A program made the translations under genes and the position numbers. The notes below the pieces were generated by a model that was given only the letters and a program-made list of their open reading frames with translations, was not told the DNA's origin and made no database searches. Shown piece after piece: positions 17,016 to 26,380 of a stretch of DNA of 53,777 nt. The DNA comes from Methanomicrobiaceae archaeon (lineage in GTDB: Archaea > Halobacteriota > Methanomicrobia > Methanomicrobiales > Methanoculleaceae): NCBI GenBank assembly GCA_020854755.1, contig JAHKLN010000032.1, positions 1 through 53,777 of the forward strand. Reading direction: 5' to 3'. Position 1 is the stretch's first letter; each line of letters opens with the position of its first letter.

Positions 17016-17744
17016 TCAGAACAGACCCATATCCTGCGCCTGTTTCAGGATATCCTTCACATCGCGGTCGCTGAGATCGTACCACCGCTCGTATGCCTCC
17101 GCCACTGCAAAGGCGTATCCGGTCCTGACATTTGTGCAGATAACCAGATCCGCCTCTCGTGCGAGGAACGTCACGGCATCCGCCGACCCGGTAGGCACCG
17201 CGACGACCACCTCCCGCGGCCCTTCGGACCGGGCCGCCCGGACCGCAGCAAACATCGTATAGCCCGATGCCAGCCCGTCGTCGGTGAGGATGACCGTTGT
17301 GTCTGAGAGAGGCGGCTCCTTCCTGTCGCCGACGAACATTGCCAGCCGCTCCTTCACGCTCCTCCTCGCCTTCTCGACGGCGGCGTCCACCGCTTCATCC
17401 GTAAGCCTGAGTCCGGCAAGCAGATCCTGGTTTAAAAAGACTCTCCCGTCCCAGGTGACCGCGCCGAACCCTGCTTCGGGGTTCCACGGTATCTGGACCT
17501 TTCTCACCACCGCCATCCGCAGGGGGCAACCGAGCGCCCGTGCAACCTCTATCCCGATAGGCACGCCCCCCGCAGGGATGGCGCAGACCACCGGATTGTC
17601 ATCGATTCTCTCCCGGACGATCAATGAAGCCACTCTCCTGCCTGCCTCGGTCCGGTCGCCAAACACCGAAACCCGGTTTTGCAATGCCTTGTCCTCGATA
17701 ATGCTGCCCATCGCCACCACCAGCTCCGTCTGCATCATCCCCAT
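17016..17744 (-). CDS. Phosphoribosyltransferase family protein
   Basis: 242-residue type I PRTase-fold protein. The PRPP-binding loop VILTDDGLASGYTM is at about 150-163 with paired acidic residues, and a GGVPIGIEVARALGCPL loop is near 60-76. Homologs are often annotated as ComF-like or uncharacterised PRTases and found next to PEBP or stress genes. The substrate cannot be deduced. It is 44 nt upstream of PEBP 3 and codirectional, so they may share a transcript. Confidence 0.85.
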   Translation of the reverse strand: MGMMQTELVVAMGSIIEDKALQNRVSVFGDRTEAGRRVASLIVRERIDDNPVVCAIPAGGVPIGIEVARALGCPLRMAVVRKVQIPWNPEAGFGAVTWDGRVFLNQDLLAGLRLTDEAVDAAVEKARRSVKERLAMFVGDRKEPPLSDTTVILTDDGLASGYTMFAAVRAARSEGPREVVVAVPTGSADAVTFLAREADLVICTNVRTGYAFAVAEAYERWYDLSDRDVKDILKQAQDMGLF

Positions 17745-17826
17745 CAGGGTATTAACGTGTTGTGGTGTCTGGCAGAGATCCTATAGATAGGTATTACATC
17801 TCCCGGGCAGAGATCAGAGATGAACC

Positions 17827-18705
17827 ATGCAACCTCCCCGCAATCTCCTGAAGGTGTATACGGACGGCGCCGCCCGCGGCAATCCGGGTCCGGCGGCATG
17901 GGCGTTTCTTCTCGTCAAGGACGGCCGCATCATAGCACAGAGGTCAGGGTATCTCGGAAAGGCGACGAACAACGTTGCCGAGTATCACGCAGTGATCCAT
18001 GCCCTCACCGAGGCGCATAAACACACGGATACGGTGGAGATATATTCCGATAGCGAACTGGTCGTCAGGCAGATTACCGGGCGGTATCGTACCGGAAAAG
18101 AGCATCTCGCAGCACTCAGGCGCGATGTACTCCGCCTGGCCGGAGGCTTCTCGAGTATCACCTTCTCGGCGATACCGCGGGAAGATCCGCATATCCAGGC
18201 AGCCGATAGGCTCTGTAACGAAACAATCGATAGGCATACCGGGAAGGGCGGATCCGGACGAAGGAATACGGCCGTCACCTGCACGCCTATCGGCGTGATC
18301 CGCTCTCCCTATACGGGGCAAAAAGCCGCCCCCCGGCAGGGAAGGCTCTCCGACGCTCTCAGCGAGATCATCGTTTTTGATGAATATGCTCCGGCCCTCA
18401 GGGGGATCGAGAGGCGCTCGCATCTCATCGTGCTCTACTGGCTCGATCAGGCGGACAGATCGCTGCTCATTGCCGTTCCTCCGGGGCAGGATGAAGAGTT
18501 CGGCGTCTTCTCCATCCGCTCTCCGTCCCGCCCGAACCCGATCGGGTTTGCCGTGGTGGACCTGATCCGGCGGGATGGTACCAGGCTTACGGTCAGGGGG
18601 CTGGACGCCTTCGACGGGACGCCGGTGCTCGACATCAAGACATATTCAGCAGAGTTCGACTGCATTCCGGAGGCAAAATCCAATAAAGAGAAAAGAGCGG
18701 GTTAA
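17827..18705 (+). CDS. RNase HI fused to TrmO-like tRNA methyltransferase
   Basis: 292-residue two-domain protein. Residues about 8-135 are an RNase HI of the archaeal/plant-like short type, with all four catalytic acids: Asp13 (YTDG), Glu52 (NVAEYHA), Asp75 (YSDSE) and Asp127 (AADRL). After a short basic linker, residues about 147-285 match TrmO/TsaA (VTCTPIGVIRSPYTGQ, FSIRSPSRPNPIGF, DGTPVLDIKTY), which methylates N6-threonylcarbamoyl-adenosine-37 of tRNA in bacteria. No frameshift or internal stop separates them. The 3' end overlaps AOR convergently by 4 nt. Confidence 0.88.
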   Translation: MQPPRNLLKVYTDGAARGNPGPAAWAFLLVKDGRIIAQRSGYLGKATNNVAEYHAVIHALTEAHKHTDTVEIYSDSELVVRQITGRYRTGKEHLAALRRDVLRLAGGFSSITFSAIPREDPHIQAADRLCNETIDRHTGKGGSGRRNTAVTCTPIGVIRSPYTGQKAAPRQGRLSDALSEIIVFDEYAPALRGIERRSHLIVLYWLDQADRSLLIAVPPGQDEEFGVFSIRSPSRPNPIGFAVVDLIRRDGTRLTVRGLDAFDGTPVLDIKTYSAEFDCIPEAKSNKEKRAG

Positions 18706-20516
18706 GGGGCGGGAGCCCCTGCGGCCGCCGGAATCATCTGCTCAAGCCCGAGCTCCCGCAGTTTTTCCGGAGTGGGGCGGCCTGTTGCATCCCATCCCCT
18801 GACCCGGTAATATTCATCGAGGAGCGGCTGCCGCCTCCAGACCCTCCCCTTCGGTGCGCCTTCCCCGAGCGGCTCCTCCAGGAGGCGGCGAGGCAGGGTG
18901 TCATCCTCCTTCGTCACCCCTGCTGCCAGGTTGAAGAGTTTCTGCATGTTCCATACCCGCTCTCCGATAAGCAGCGCCTTCCCGGAATCGATCTCAACCC
19001 CGGTCGCTGCCGAGATCATCGCGGCGTAATCGGCAGCTCCGAGCGGGAACGCAGTGAAGAGGCAGCTTCCCGAGGAATCGATAACCGCGGTAAGATCCTG
19101 GAATGTCTTCGTCCACTCCGCTTTACCCTTATCGGTGAAAGGATCGAGCTTCTCCGGCGATCCGAGCACCTCGGGCGAGACCATATAGCCGTAGACATGG
19201 TCGCCCCCCCGGACCGAGGTGGCATACGCCAGTCCGTGCCCCTGCAGCCCCCGGGGGTCATAGGCAGGCAGTTCCTGCTTCTTGACGCTCATTGAGAGCT
19301 CCGGATGGCCGTAGCGCTCCGCGAACCGGTAGGATCCTTCTGCAAGCTCATCGCCGATGCCCTCCCGGTATGCAATCCTGTGGACGAGAGAGAGCATCAT
19401 CTCTCCGTCCCCGAAGGCGATCCTCTCGGGAATGTAGCCCCGCTCAGACATCTCCATTGCGCACGCGATGGTTGCGCCGGTCGAGATGGTATCGAGCCCG
19501 AGATCGTTGCAGAGATGGTTCGCAAGCGATATCTGTGCAAGATCGTCGATGCCGCAGTCGGGGCCGAACGCCCAGATGGTCTCGTACTCCGGCCCCTCGA
19601 TGACCTCCCCCTCAAGCTCGATCTCTCTGCCGCACTGGATGATGCATGCCTGGCAGCCCACCTTGCTCTTCAGGATGGTGCCTGCCATCTCCTCGCCAGA
19701 AACGCGCTCCGCTTCCGGGAAGTGGGCAGTCTGGAAGTTCCGGGTCGGCAGAATGTAGTTTTCGTTCACGATATTAACGAGTACACCGGTCCCGAACCGG
19801 GGAAGCCCTTCTCCTGATATAGCATTCTCCCGGATCTTCTTCCCGATCTCTGTCTTCAGCCGCGTAACACGCTCACGATCTGCGACTGCTATCCTCTCCT
19901 TTCCCCGAGCGGCAACGGCCTTCAGGTTCTTCGATCCCATCACCGCACCGACGCCGCCGCGTCCTGCAGCCCGTGAATTCTCATTGATGACCGCAGCGAT
20001 CCTGCTCAGCCGCTCGCCGGCGGGACCGATACAGGCAACCCTGATCCTGTCGTCGCCCAGATCAGCCTGAATCGCCGATGATGTCTCCCGCGTTGTCCTG
20101 CCCCAGAGGCGGGATGCATCGCGGAGCTCCGCCGCTCCATTGTCGAGAAGCAGGTACGTCGGCGCTGCCGCCTTTCCGGAGAAGATGACGGCGTCAAATC
20201 CTGCCCGCTTCATGCTCGTGCCGAACTCCCCTCCGCTGTTCGCACTGGTCGTGGTGCCGGTCAGCGGGGATTTGGTGATGACGTCATAGCGCGATCCGAT
20301 CGGAAAGCCGCTCCCGGTTATGGGTCCGCTCGCAAATACCAGGACATTCTTCTGATCAAAGGGATCGGTTGCGGGGTCGACCATATCGGTAAGGAGCTTT
20401 ATACCGAGCCCCCGCCCTCCGATATAGTCCCGTTTCCATTCCTCGGGGAATGGTCTCGCCTCAAACACACCTTCGGTGAGATCCACGTAGAGGATTCTGC
20501 CTGCATAGCCGTTCAT
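18702..20516 (-). CDS. Aldehyde ferredoxin oxidoreductase (AOR family)
   Basis: 604-residue tungsten/molybdenum-pterin enzyme oxidising aldehydes to acids with ferredoxin. The N-terminal domain has GGRGLGIKLL, the pterin-contact region has AAGRGGVGAVMGSKNLKA (about 187-204), and the 4Fe-4S ligands begin at CQACIIQCGRE with a fourth Cys in SSGSCLFTAF. The length is normal. The substrate is not predictable, since AOR, FOR and GOR types overlap. The divergent MoaD-like gene supports a pterin link. Confidence 0.93.
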   Translation of the reverse strand: MNGYAGRILYVDLTEGVFEARPFPEEWKRDYIGGRGLGIKLLTDMVDPATDPFDQKNVLVFASGPITGSGFPIGSRYDVITKSPLTGTTTSANSGGEFGTSMKRAGFDAVIFSGKAAAPTYLLLDNGAAELRDASRLWGRTTRETSSAIQADLGDDRIRVACIGPAGERLSRIAAVINENSRAAGRGGVGAVMGSKNLKAVAARGKERIAVADRERVTRLKTEIGKKIRENAISGEGLPRFGTGVLVNIVNENYILPTRNFQTAHFPEAERVSGEEMAGTILKSKVGCQACIIQCGREIELEGEVIEGPEYETIWAFGPDCGIDDLAQISLANHLCNDLGLDTISTGATIACAMEMSERGYIPERIAFGDGEMMLSLVHRIAYREGIGDELAEGSYRFAERYGHPELSMSVKKQELPAYDPRGLQGHGLAYATSVRGGDHVYGYMVSPEVLGSPEKLDPFTDKGKAEWTKTFQDLTAVIDSSGSCLFTAFPLGAADYAAMISAATGVEIDSGKALLIGERVWNMQKLFNLAAGVTKEDDTLPRRLLEEPLGEGAPKGRVWRRQPLLDEYYRVRGWDATGRPTPEKLRELGLEQMIPAAAGAPAP

Positions 20517-20628
20517 TTATTCCACCGCACCGATAACGATCAACGATCTTCATAAGGGTTACTGAGCGGAAGCCCGGAAAAAGATTCATATGCCATGAAG
20601 GGTGGACCGGTACCGGAGGAGAGAGAGC

Positions 20629-20907
20629 GTGAGAGTCACCGTGAAGGCATTCGGCGGATTCCGCGATATTATGCCGGGAGAGATCGTCATGGATCTGCCT
20701 GCCGGTACAGACATCGGAGGGCTGCTTGAGGTGCTGGGGCGGGGGTACCGGGCCTTACCGGAGGCTCTCTTTGCCATGCCCGGTATGCTTCGCGACTATG
20801 TGAACATCCTAAAGAACGGAAGGAACATTCAGTTCATCCGCGGCCTTGCGACGCTTCTCGAAGGAGGGGGCGTCGTCGCCCTCTTTCCGCCCGCCGCAGG
20901 CGGATAG
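20629..20907 (+). CDS. MoaD/ThiS-like ubiquitin-fold sulfur carrier
   Basis: 92-residue beta-grasp protein ending in the diagnostic Gly-Gly (PPAAGG), the site thiocarboxylated in MoaD and ThiS. I chose the GTG at 20629 because GGAGGA lies 8 nt upstream; an earlier GTG at 20602 lacks one. VRVTVKAFGGFRDIM and VVALFPPAAGG are typical MoaD ends. Placed divergently from AOR, it may serve tungstopterin synthesis or act as a SAMP-like modifier. No MoaE or MoeB is nearby. Confidence 0.85.
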   Translation: MRVTVKAFGGFRDIMPGEIVMDLPAGTDIGGLLEVLGRGYRALPEALFAMPGMLRDYVNILKNGRNIQFIRGLATLLEGGGVVALFPPAAGG

Positions 20908-21003
20908 AGCCAAAGGTACTATGCCAGCACCTATACTTTTAATGGTTTTTACGGATAACCATTATAACCGAATCAACCACCAGGCATACCTGGAGGATAC
21001 CAT

Positions 21004-21900
21004 ATGACAAATACCGAAGAAGTACATCCGGAGTCCTGCAACGGGACCTGTGCAACCTGCCCATCCGCAGCGAAATGCAACGATCCGCGGAACGTTGCAC
21101 AAGAGCACGGCCTCCCTCCGAAGGCAAATATCAACGTCAAACACGTCATTCTCGTGCTGAGCGGCAAAGGGGGTGTCGGGAAGAGCACGGTTGCCGCAAA
21201 CCTTGCGTTTGCCCTCTCCAATCACGGTTACAATACCGGACTGGTCGATCTGGATATTCACGGACCGAATATCCCGAAGATGCTTGGCATCGAGGAGCAC
21301 CGGCTCCAGTCTTATGACGGGAAGACGATCGAGCCCGTGCGGATCACCGGGACGCTCGCCGTTGTCTCGATGGCCTTCCTGCTGCCGGAGAAGAATACCC
21401 CGGTCATCTGGCGGGGCCCCATGAAGATGACCGCTATCAAGCAGTTCCTTGAGGATGTCAGCTGGGGCGATCTCGACTATCTGGTTGTGGATCTTCCTCC
21501 CGGCACAGGCGATGAGGCCCTCACCATTGCGCAGATGGCACCGAATATTGCGGGAGCGGTCATTGTCACCACACCGCAGGAGGTTGCCGTCATGGATTCG
21601 AGCAAGGCGGTCGAATTTGTCAGGAAACTTGATCTGCCGGTTCTCGGTATCATCGAGAACATGAGCGGGTTCGTCTGCCCGCACTGCGGTAAGGAAGTCG
21701 ACATATTCGGCACCGGCGGCGGAAAGAAAGAGGCGGAGGATCTTGGCGTGCCGTTCCTGGGCAGCATTCCGCTCGACCCCGATATGCGGAAAGCTGCAGA
21801 CGAAGGCCGCCCGTTCATCATCCGGCGGGGCAAAGAGAACCGGACATGGCAGAGCATCAACGACGTTATGGAAGCTCTCGTGAAGATCGTTGAGGGATGA
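21004..21900 (+). CDS. Mrp/NBP35 (ApbC-type) Fe-S cluster carrier ATPase
   Basis: 298-residue P-loop ATPase that carries and transfers 4Fe-4S clusters. The deviant Walker A GKGGVGKSTVAANLAFAL is near residue 57, Walker B is in LVVDLPPGTGDEA, and the cluster-bridging CPHCGKE is near residue 223. An N-terminal extension holds CNGTCATCPSAAKCND, as in NBP35/Nubp1 and many archaeal Mrp proteins. This fits a methanogen rich in Fe-S enzymes. The next gene begins 1 nt after its stop. Confidence 0.95.
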   Translation: MTNTEEVHPESCNGTCATCPSAAKCNDPRNVAQEHGLPPKANINVKHVILVLSGKGGVGKSTVAANLAFALSNHGYNTGLVDLDIHGPNIPKMLGIEEHRLQSYDGKTIEPVRITGTLAVVSMAFLLPEKNTPVIWRGPMKMTAIKQFLEDVSWGDLDYLVVDLPPGTGDEALTIAQMAPNIAGAVIVTTPQEVAVMDSSKAVEFVRKLDLPVLGIIENMSGFVCPHCGKEVDIFGTGGGKKEAEDLGVPFLGSIPLDPDMRKAADEGRPFIIRRGKENRTWQSINDVMEALVKIVEG

Positions 21901-21901
21901 T

Positions 21902-22234
21902 ATGGGAAACACGGCATACATATCGATCATCAGCGGGAACGAGGAACCGCTCCCGGTCTTTGCCTCCATTGTCCGGTCGCTCGAACACCTGGAAGAATTT
22001 CCCTTCCTGGTGGAGCCGATCTACCGTGAAGCAGTCCAGTTAAATGAAGTGCAGACCGATAGGCTGCGGTTTGGCCTTATCCGTCTGCAGTTGTATGCCG
22101 ATATACACCGTTACGATGATATGGAGACGGCCCAGAAGATGAAGTACGTTGCACAGGTGCTTGAACGGGTCATCTTCGGGGGGCTGCTCCTTGAAGGGGA
22201 AGAGCCGGTCGAGAAGTGCTCCTGCGGCTACTGA
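21902..22234 (+). CDS. Conserved-looking small protein downstream of Mrp
   Basis: 110-residue acidic protein I do not recognise. The ATG at 21902 immediately follows the Mrp stop, so it is translationally coupled to it. It is mainly helical, and the C-terminus is GGLLLEGEEPVEKCSCGY, a Cys-x-Cys tail that could accept or bind a metal. Coupling to an Fe-S carrier makes a role in cluster delivery possible, but this is only context. Codon use matches the neighbours. Confidence 0.65.
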   Translation: MGNTAYISIISGNEEPLPVFASIVRSLEHLEEFPFLVEPIYREAVQLNEVQTDRLRFGLIRLQLYADIHRYDDMETAQKMKYVAQVLERVIFGGLLLEGEEPVEKCSCGY

Positions 22235-22699
22235 AGGCCGCATCTCTTTTATTTGCACGGCAGGCAGACATCCATTCCATGGAGAGCGGAGATTCCCCTG
22301 CTCTCCGGCATCTCCTGAGGCAGGAAGAGCAGAGTATGCCCTTCCAGAATCTTCGCCCGATTCGGCGAGGCGCATCCGAGCGGGCCGGATGCATCGCTGT
22401 GGGGCAATCCCGGAGACTGACGTATTGCCGCCCCCGATGCGGCAGCCGCTCTCTCACGGGGAGCGGCGGGGAGGGGTGGCCCCTGCCAGGATCGCTTCCC
22501 GGTGATCTCATGGTGAGGATGATCCCTGATTCTGTCTGCGAACCGGTGAGGCACCAATGCGCAGGGTGTCCGGCATGAATACGCTCCGTTGTTCATAAGG
22601 TTGTCAAGACGATCTCTGCCTGGAGTCTTCCTTGCCCGCCAGAAAGGTACATGAAGCGCACATAAAATCGAGATACAGCCTCTATTTTAGATTTCGGCT
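22235..22699. other. Gene-free region after the Mrp operon
   Basis: No convincing gene. Open frames on both strands are short or arginine/proline-rich shadows without Shine-Dalgarno. A G-rich GGGGAGCGGCGGGGAGGGGTGG stretch around 22457-22478 resembles the G-rich part of the dispersed repeat and may be a decayed copy. Confidence 0.4.
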
Positions 22700-22960
22700 T
22701 GGTTTATGGAAAAATCGAGAATTCGGTGCAAGTAACCCGGATTCGGTTTTTCCCGGTAAGTTCCGTTGCAGTGGACCGTGGGGGGGCATCATAATGGGGG
22801 GTGGGGACAGGGGAGGGGGGAGACCCCCTCCCCGCACGCTGCCTCCCCCGGATGAAGCGCCGGTGGGAAGCCGTGTCCCGGAGCGTACCAGACCGGGCGG
22901 CGCGAAACTTCTCTTTCATAAACCGGCTTGATTTTCATGGAATGATCAAGCCGGTGTTCA
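22700..22960 (-). repeat. Intergenic repeat copy, long hairpin
   Basis: Read on the minus strand it shows ATGAAAATCAAGCCGGTTTA, CACGGCTTCCCACCGGCGC, TTCATCCGGGGGAGGCAGCG, a G-rich/C-rich hairpin (GGGGAGGGGG paired with the CCCCCTCCCC-like side), CCCCCCACGGTCCA and ACCGAATCCGGGTTA. The segment CGGCGCTTCATCCGGGGGAG is also present at 53.63 kb. CGGTGGGAAGCCGTGT at 22861-22876 is exactly shared with 13.04 kb. No gene is visible up to ilvD at 23020. Confidence 0.7.
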
Positions 22961-23020
22961 TCAGTCGCGCCTGCAGCCCATTGCGCCCTCATCCGTGTTC
23001 GGGATGCGAGGATCGTAACG

Positions 23021-24673
23021 TCATCTCTGGACTGCACCCAGATTTGCCTGCTCCACCGTCCGGGCATACCGCGAGAGCATGCCGGAAAGCGTCCGGGACC
23101 GGGGTTTCCAGCCCTCCCGCCGCTTCTTGAGCGTCTCCGTATCCACGAGCAGATCAAGCCTCTTTTCGTACAGGTCGACCGCGATCTCGTCGCCCTCCTC
23201 GACGAGCGCGATCGGCCCCCCGAGCTCCGCCTCAGGGGCGACATGCCCGATGCAGGGCCCTCGCGTGCCGCCCGAGAAGCGGCCGTCCGTCACCAGGACC
23301 ACATCCGTATACCCGAGCCCCATCATCGCAGAGGTCGGTGAGAGCATCTCGGGCATGCCGGGAGCGCCTCGCGGCCCTTCGTACCGGATCACGACGACAT
23401 CGCCCTCCGTAATCTCCCGGTTGAGGATTGCATGCATGGTGGCCTCCTCCCCGTCAAACACCCGGGCAGGGCCGGTATGCCGCCACATGCGCTCCGCCAC
23501 GGCGGCGCACTTGACGACGCAGCCGTCAGGGGCAAGCGTTCCCCGGAGTATCTTCAGGCCTCCCGCAGGGCTGACGGGATGTTCGGTTGTCAGGAGGATG
23601 CTCTCGTCCGCCACCCGTGCCTCCCGGGCAATGGCATGCGTGCCTGTGCCCGAGACGGTCGGGCAATCGTCGAGATACGCTGCAAGCCGCTGGAGGACGG
23701 CCGGGATGCCTCCCGCCCGGTAGAGTGCAAGCATGGAATGCGGCCCTGATGGCTGCATGTGGCAGATATGCGGCACCTGCTCGCCGATCGCGTTGAAGGC
23801 ATCGAGATCGAGGGGGACACCGGCCTCCCGCGCGATCGCCATCAGGTGGAGGACGGTATTGGTCGATCCCCCGAGCGCCATATCGACCCGTATCGCGTTC
23901 TTCAGGCTGTACTCGGTGATGATATCTCTCGGCCTGATTCCCTCGTTCACGAGGGCCATGACCCGTTCGCCGCTCTCCCGCGCGATCCGGATCTTCCCGG
24001 CGTCCACCGCCGGAATGGCCGCACTGCCCGAAAGCGACATCCCCATTGCCTCCGTCATGCAGGCCATGGTATTTGCCGTATAGAGTCCCTGGCAGCTGCC
24101 GCATCCCGGCATCGCCGCACATTCGAGCTCTGCGAGCTCGTCTTCCGTCATGCTGCCTGCGGCGACCCTGCCGACACCCTCAAAGACGTCGATGAGCGAG
24201 AGCTCCCGCCCCCCGAGGTATCCCGGAAGCATGGGCCCGCCGGTCACAATGATCGTCGGAATATTGCAGCGCGCTGCCGCCATGAGCATCCCCGGCACGA
24301 TCTTGTCGCAGGTGCCGACGCAGACCAGCCCGTCGAACCGGTGCGACTCCACCATCAGTTCGATGGAGTCGGCGATGTTTTCGCGCGACGGGAGCGAATA
24401 GCGCATCCCCTCGTGACCCATTGCGATGCCGTCGCAGATGCCGATGGTGCCGAACTCAAACGGCACCCCGCCCGCTGCCGCAATACCCTCGCTCACCTTC
24501 GCCGACAGCGTCCGGAGGTGGATGTGCCCGGGAACGATCGTGTTCCATGCATTCGCAATTCCGATGAACGGCAGATGCATCTCCCGGTCCGTGACGCCCA
24601 GAGAGCGCAACAGCGATCTGTTCGGCGCCCGCTGGTACCCTTTCTTGACCCTCTCACTCCGCATAGAGCTCAC
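23021..24673 (-). CDS. ilvD: Dihydroxy-acid dehydratase
   Basis: Fe-S dehydratase of valine, leucine and isoleucine synthesis, converting dihydroxy-isovalerate or -methylvalerate to the 2-oxo acids. It has 550 residues, the standard length. Cluster and Mg-binding motifs are [14 protein letters not shown] and [16 protein letters not shown]; the family blocks [16 protein letters not shown] and [15 protein letters not shown] are intact. It stands alone, downstream of the tetrapyrrole operon with an 82-bp gap. Confidence 0.98.
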   Translation of the reverse strand: MSSMRSERVKKGYQRAPNRSLLRSLGVTDREMHLPFIGIANAWNTIVPGHIHLRTLSAKVSEGIAAAGGVPFEFGTIGICDGIAMGHEGMRYSLPSRENIADSIELMVESHRFDGLVCVGTCDKIVPGMLMAAARCNIPTIIVTGGPMLPGYLGGRELSLIDVFEGVGRVAAGSMTEDELAELECAAMPGCGSCQGLYTANTMACMTEAMGMSLSGSAAIPAVDAGKIRIARESGERVMALVNEGIRPRDIITEYSLKNAIRVDMALGGSTNTVLHLMAIAREAGVPLDLDAFNAIGEQVPHICHMQPSGPHSMLALYRAGGIPAVLQRLAAYLDDCPTVSGTGTHAIAREARVADESILLTTEHPVSPAGGLKILRGTLAPDGCVVKCAAVAERMWRHTGPARVFDGEEATMHAILNREITEGDVVVIRYEGPRGAPGMPEMLSPTSAMMGLGYTDVVLVTDGRFSGGTRGPCIGHVAPEAELGGPIALVEEGDEIAVDLYEKRLDLLVDTETLKKRREGWKPRSRTLSGMLSRYARTVEQANLGAVQR

Positions 24674-24755
24674 GGATAATCTGGTCAGTGCAACGTGATG
24701 TAGTTTTCACATTTCTCCTCCCGGTGCAGCGCCGGTCGCCGGCGCTGCAGAAAAG

Positions 24756-25499
24756 TTACCGCGGGAGGTGGGATTCGTCGTAGAGGTGCACGACGTCTCC
24801 GATCACGATCACGGCGGGAGGGCTGACGCCCCGCTCTTTCGCGATCTCTGCGATCTCTCCAAGCGGCCCTACCGTGACGCGCTGGTCGGTCCTGAGCCCC
24901 CGCTCGATGACGGCGACGGGCGTGAGCGGATTCTTGCCGTGCTCCATGAGCGCGGCGGCGATGCCGGGCAGATTCTTCACCCCCATCAGGATCACGATGG
25001 TGCCCCGCAGGCGTGCAAGCACCTCCCAGTCGAGCGCGGATTCGGGCTTTGTCGGGTCTTCGTGGCCGGTGATCACCGTCACCGCCGACGCGTACCGCCG
25101 GTGGGTGACCGGTATCCCGACACACTCGGGTACGGCGATGGCGCTCGTGACGCCGGGCACGACCTCCACCGGAACGCCGTGCTCCCGGAGTGCCTCAAGC
25201 TCCTCCCCGCCCCGCCCGAAGAGGAACGGATCGCCGCCCTTCAGCCTGACGACCCTCTTCCCCTCCATCACGCGGGCGATCATGATCTCCTCGATCTCGC
25301 GCTGCTCCAGCGTGTGGTCGCCGCCGAACTTCCCGCAGTCGATCCGCTCCGCATCCGGCGGGAGCGTGCTGAGAATCTCGTCACCCGGGAGCTGGTCGTA
25401 GAGGATCACATCCGCCGAATCGATCACCTCCCGCGCACGGAAGGTGAGAAGGCCGAGCCCCCCGGGCCCGGAACCCACCAGGAATGCCTTTCCTCTCAT
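24756..25499 (-). CDS. cobA: Uroporphyrinogen-III C-methyltransferase
   Basis: SAM-dependent enzyme methylating C2 and C7 of uroporphyrinogen III to give precorrin-2, the branch to siroheme, cobamides and F430. It has 247 residues. The N-terminal GSGPGGLGLLTFRA loop and RLKGGDPFLFGRGGEE match the CobA/SumT family, as does PVTHRRYASAVTVITGHE. The start overlaps the hemC stop by 4 nt. It is the last gene of the operon. Confidence 0.97.
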   Translation of the reverse strand: MRGKAFLVGSGPGGLGLLTFRAREVIDSADVILYDQLPGDEILSTLPPDAERIDCGKFGGDHTLEQREIEEIMIARVMEGKRVVRLKGGDPFLFGRGGEELEALREHGVPVEVVPGVTSAIAVPECVGIPVTHRRYASAVTVITGHEDPTKPESALDWEVLARLRGTIVILMGVKNLPGIAAALMEHGKNPLTPVAVIERGLRTDQRVTVGPLGEIAEIAKERGVSPPAVIVIGDVVHLYDESHLPR

Positions 25500-26380
25500 G
25501 TCCCGACTCCCAGCGCTTCGTATGCCTCACGGATCAGGGTCTCCGACCGGGAGCGGAGCTCGCGCCCGCAGGCGCGCGCCTCCTCGAGAGTGGTCACGCG
25601 CCTCTCGATCCGCTCCCATCGGGATCCGTCCAGGGAGAGCACCTCTGCGATCAGGTTTTTGTCCCGGCAGTAGATGCCCTGCGGCGTAAAACACCCGCCT
25701 CCCACCTCCTCCATCACAGCGCGCTCGATCTCGGCATCGAGCCGGGTCGGCCCGTGATCCAGCGCAGAAAGCGTCTCGACAAGCGACGGATCAGCCCTGC
25801 ATACGACGGCAATCGCACCCTGGTTCGGGGACGGGACGAATCGGTCCGGAGGCAGGCGATCGCCGTTCAGCCGGTAGCCGAGCCGCTCGATCCCCGCCTC
25901 GGCGAGCACGATGGCGTCGTACTGCCTCTCCGCAAGCTTTCTGATACGGGTGTCCACATTGCCGCGAAGCGGTTTGACCGAAACGGAAGGATCATGCCTG
26001 AGGATCTGGGCGATCCGGCGCGTGCTCGAGGTGCCCACAACGGCAATCTCATCGCACGTGCCCTCGTAAGCGAGGAAGTCTGCAGGGGAGTCCCGCTTCA
26101 GCACCGCACAGCAGGCCAGCCCGGGCGGACGCGCGGCAGGGATATCCTTCATGCTGTGCACGGCCGCATCGATCTCGCGCCGGAGGATGGCTTCGTCCAG
26201 GGCACGGACAAAGACCCCCTGCCCGCCGATCTCGTGGAGCGGGACGCCCGTCTTTGCATCCCCCTCTGTCGTGATGATCTGCATGTCCACCTCGATCCCC
26301 TGATCGGCAAGCAGTCTGCAGACCCGTTCCGTCTGCGCCAGTGCAAGCGCGCTTCCCCGTGTTCCGATTATCAGAGACAT
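25496..26380 (-). CDS. hemC: Hydroxymethylbilane synthase (porphobilinogen deaminase)
   Basis: Polymerises four porphobilinogens into hydroxymethylbilane. It has 294 residues, starting with [17 protein letters not shown]. The cofactor-bearing Cys lies in GGGCFTPQG near residue 232, and the conserved [12 protein letters not shown] supplies the arginine/aspartate active-site region. It overlaps hemL by 10 nt. Its product needs HemD to be cyclised, and no hemD follows. Confidence 0.97.
   Translation of the reverse strand: MSLIIGTRGSALALAQTERVCRLLADQGIEVDMQIITTEGDAKTGVPLHEIGGQGVFVRALDEAILRREIDAAVHSMKDIPAARPPGLACCAVLKRDSPADFLAYEGTCDEIAVVGTSSTRRIAQILRHDPSVSVKPLRGNVDTRIRKLAERQYDAIVLAEAGIERLGYRLNGDRLPPDRFVPSPNQGAIAVVCRADPSLVETLSALDHGPTRLDAEIERAVMEEVGGGCFTPQGIYCRDKNLIAEVLSLDGSRWERIERRVTTLEEARACGRELRSRSETLIREAYEALGVGT

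Noticed and set aside
24685-25125. 146-residue minus-strand frame considered as the missing hemD
   Set aside because: It overlaps cobA in another frame and is Arg/His/Gly-rich without HemD features.
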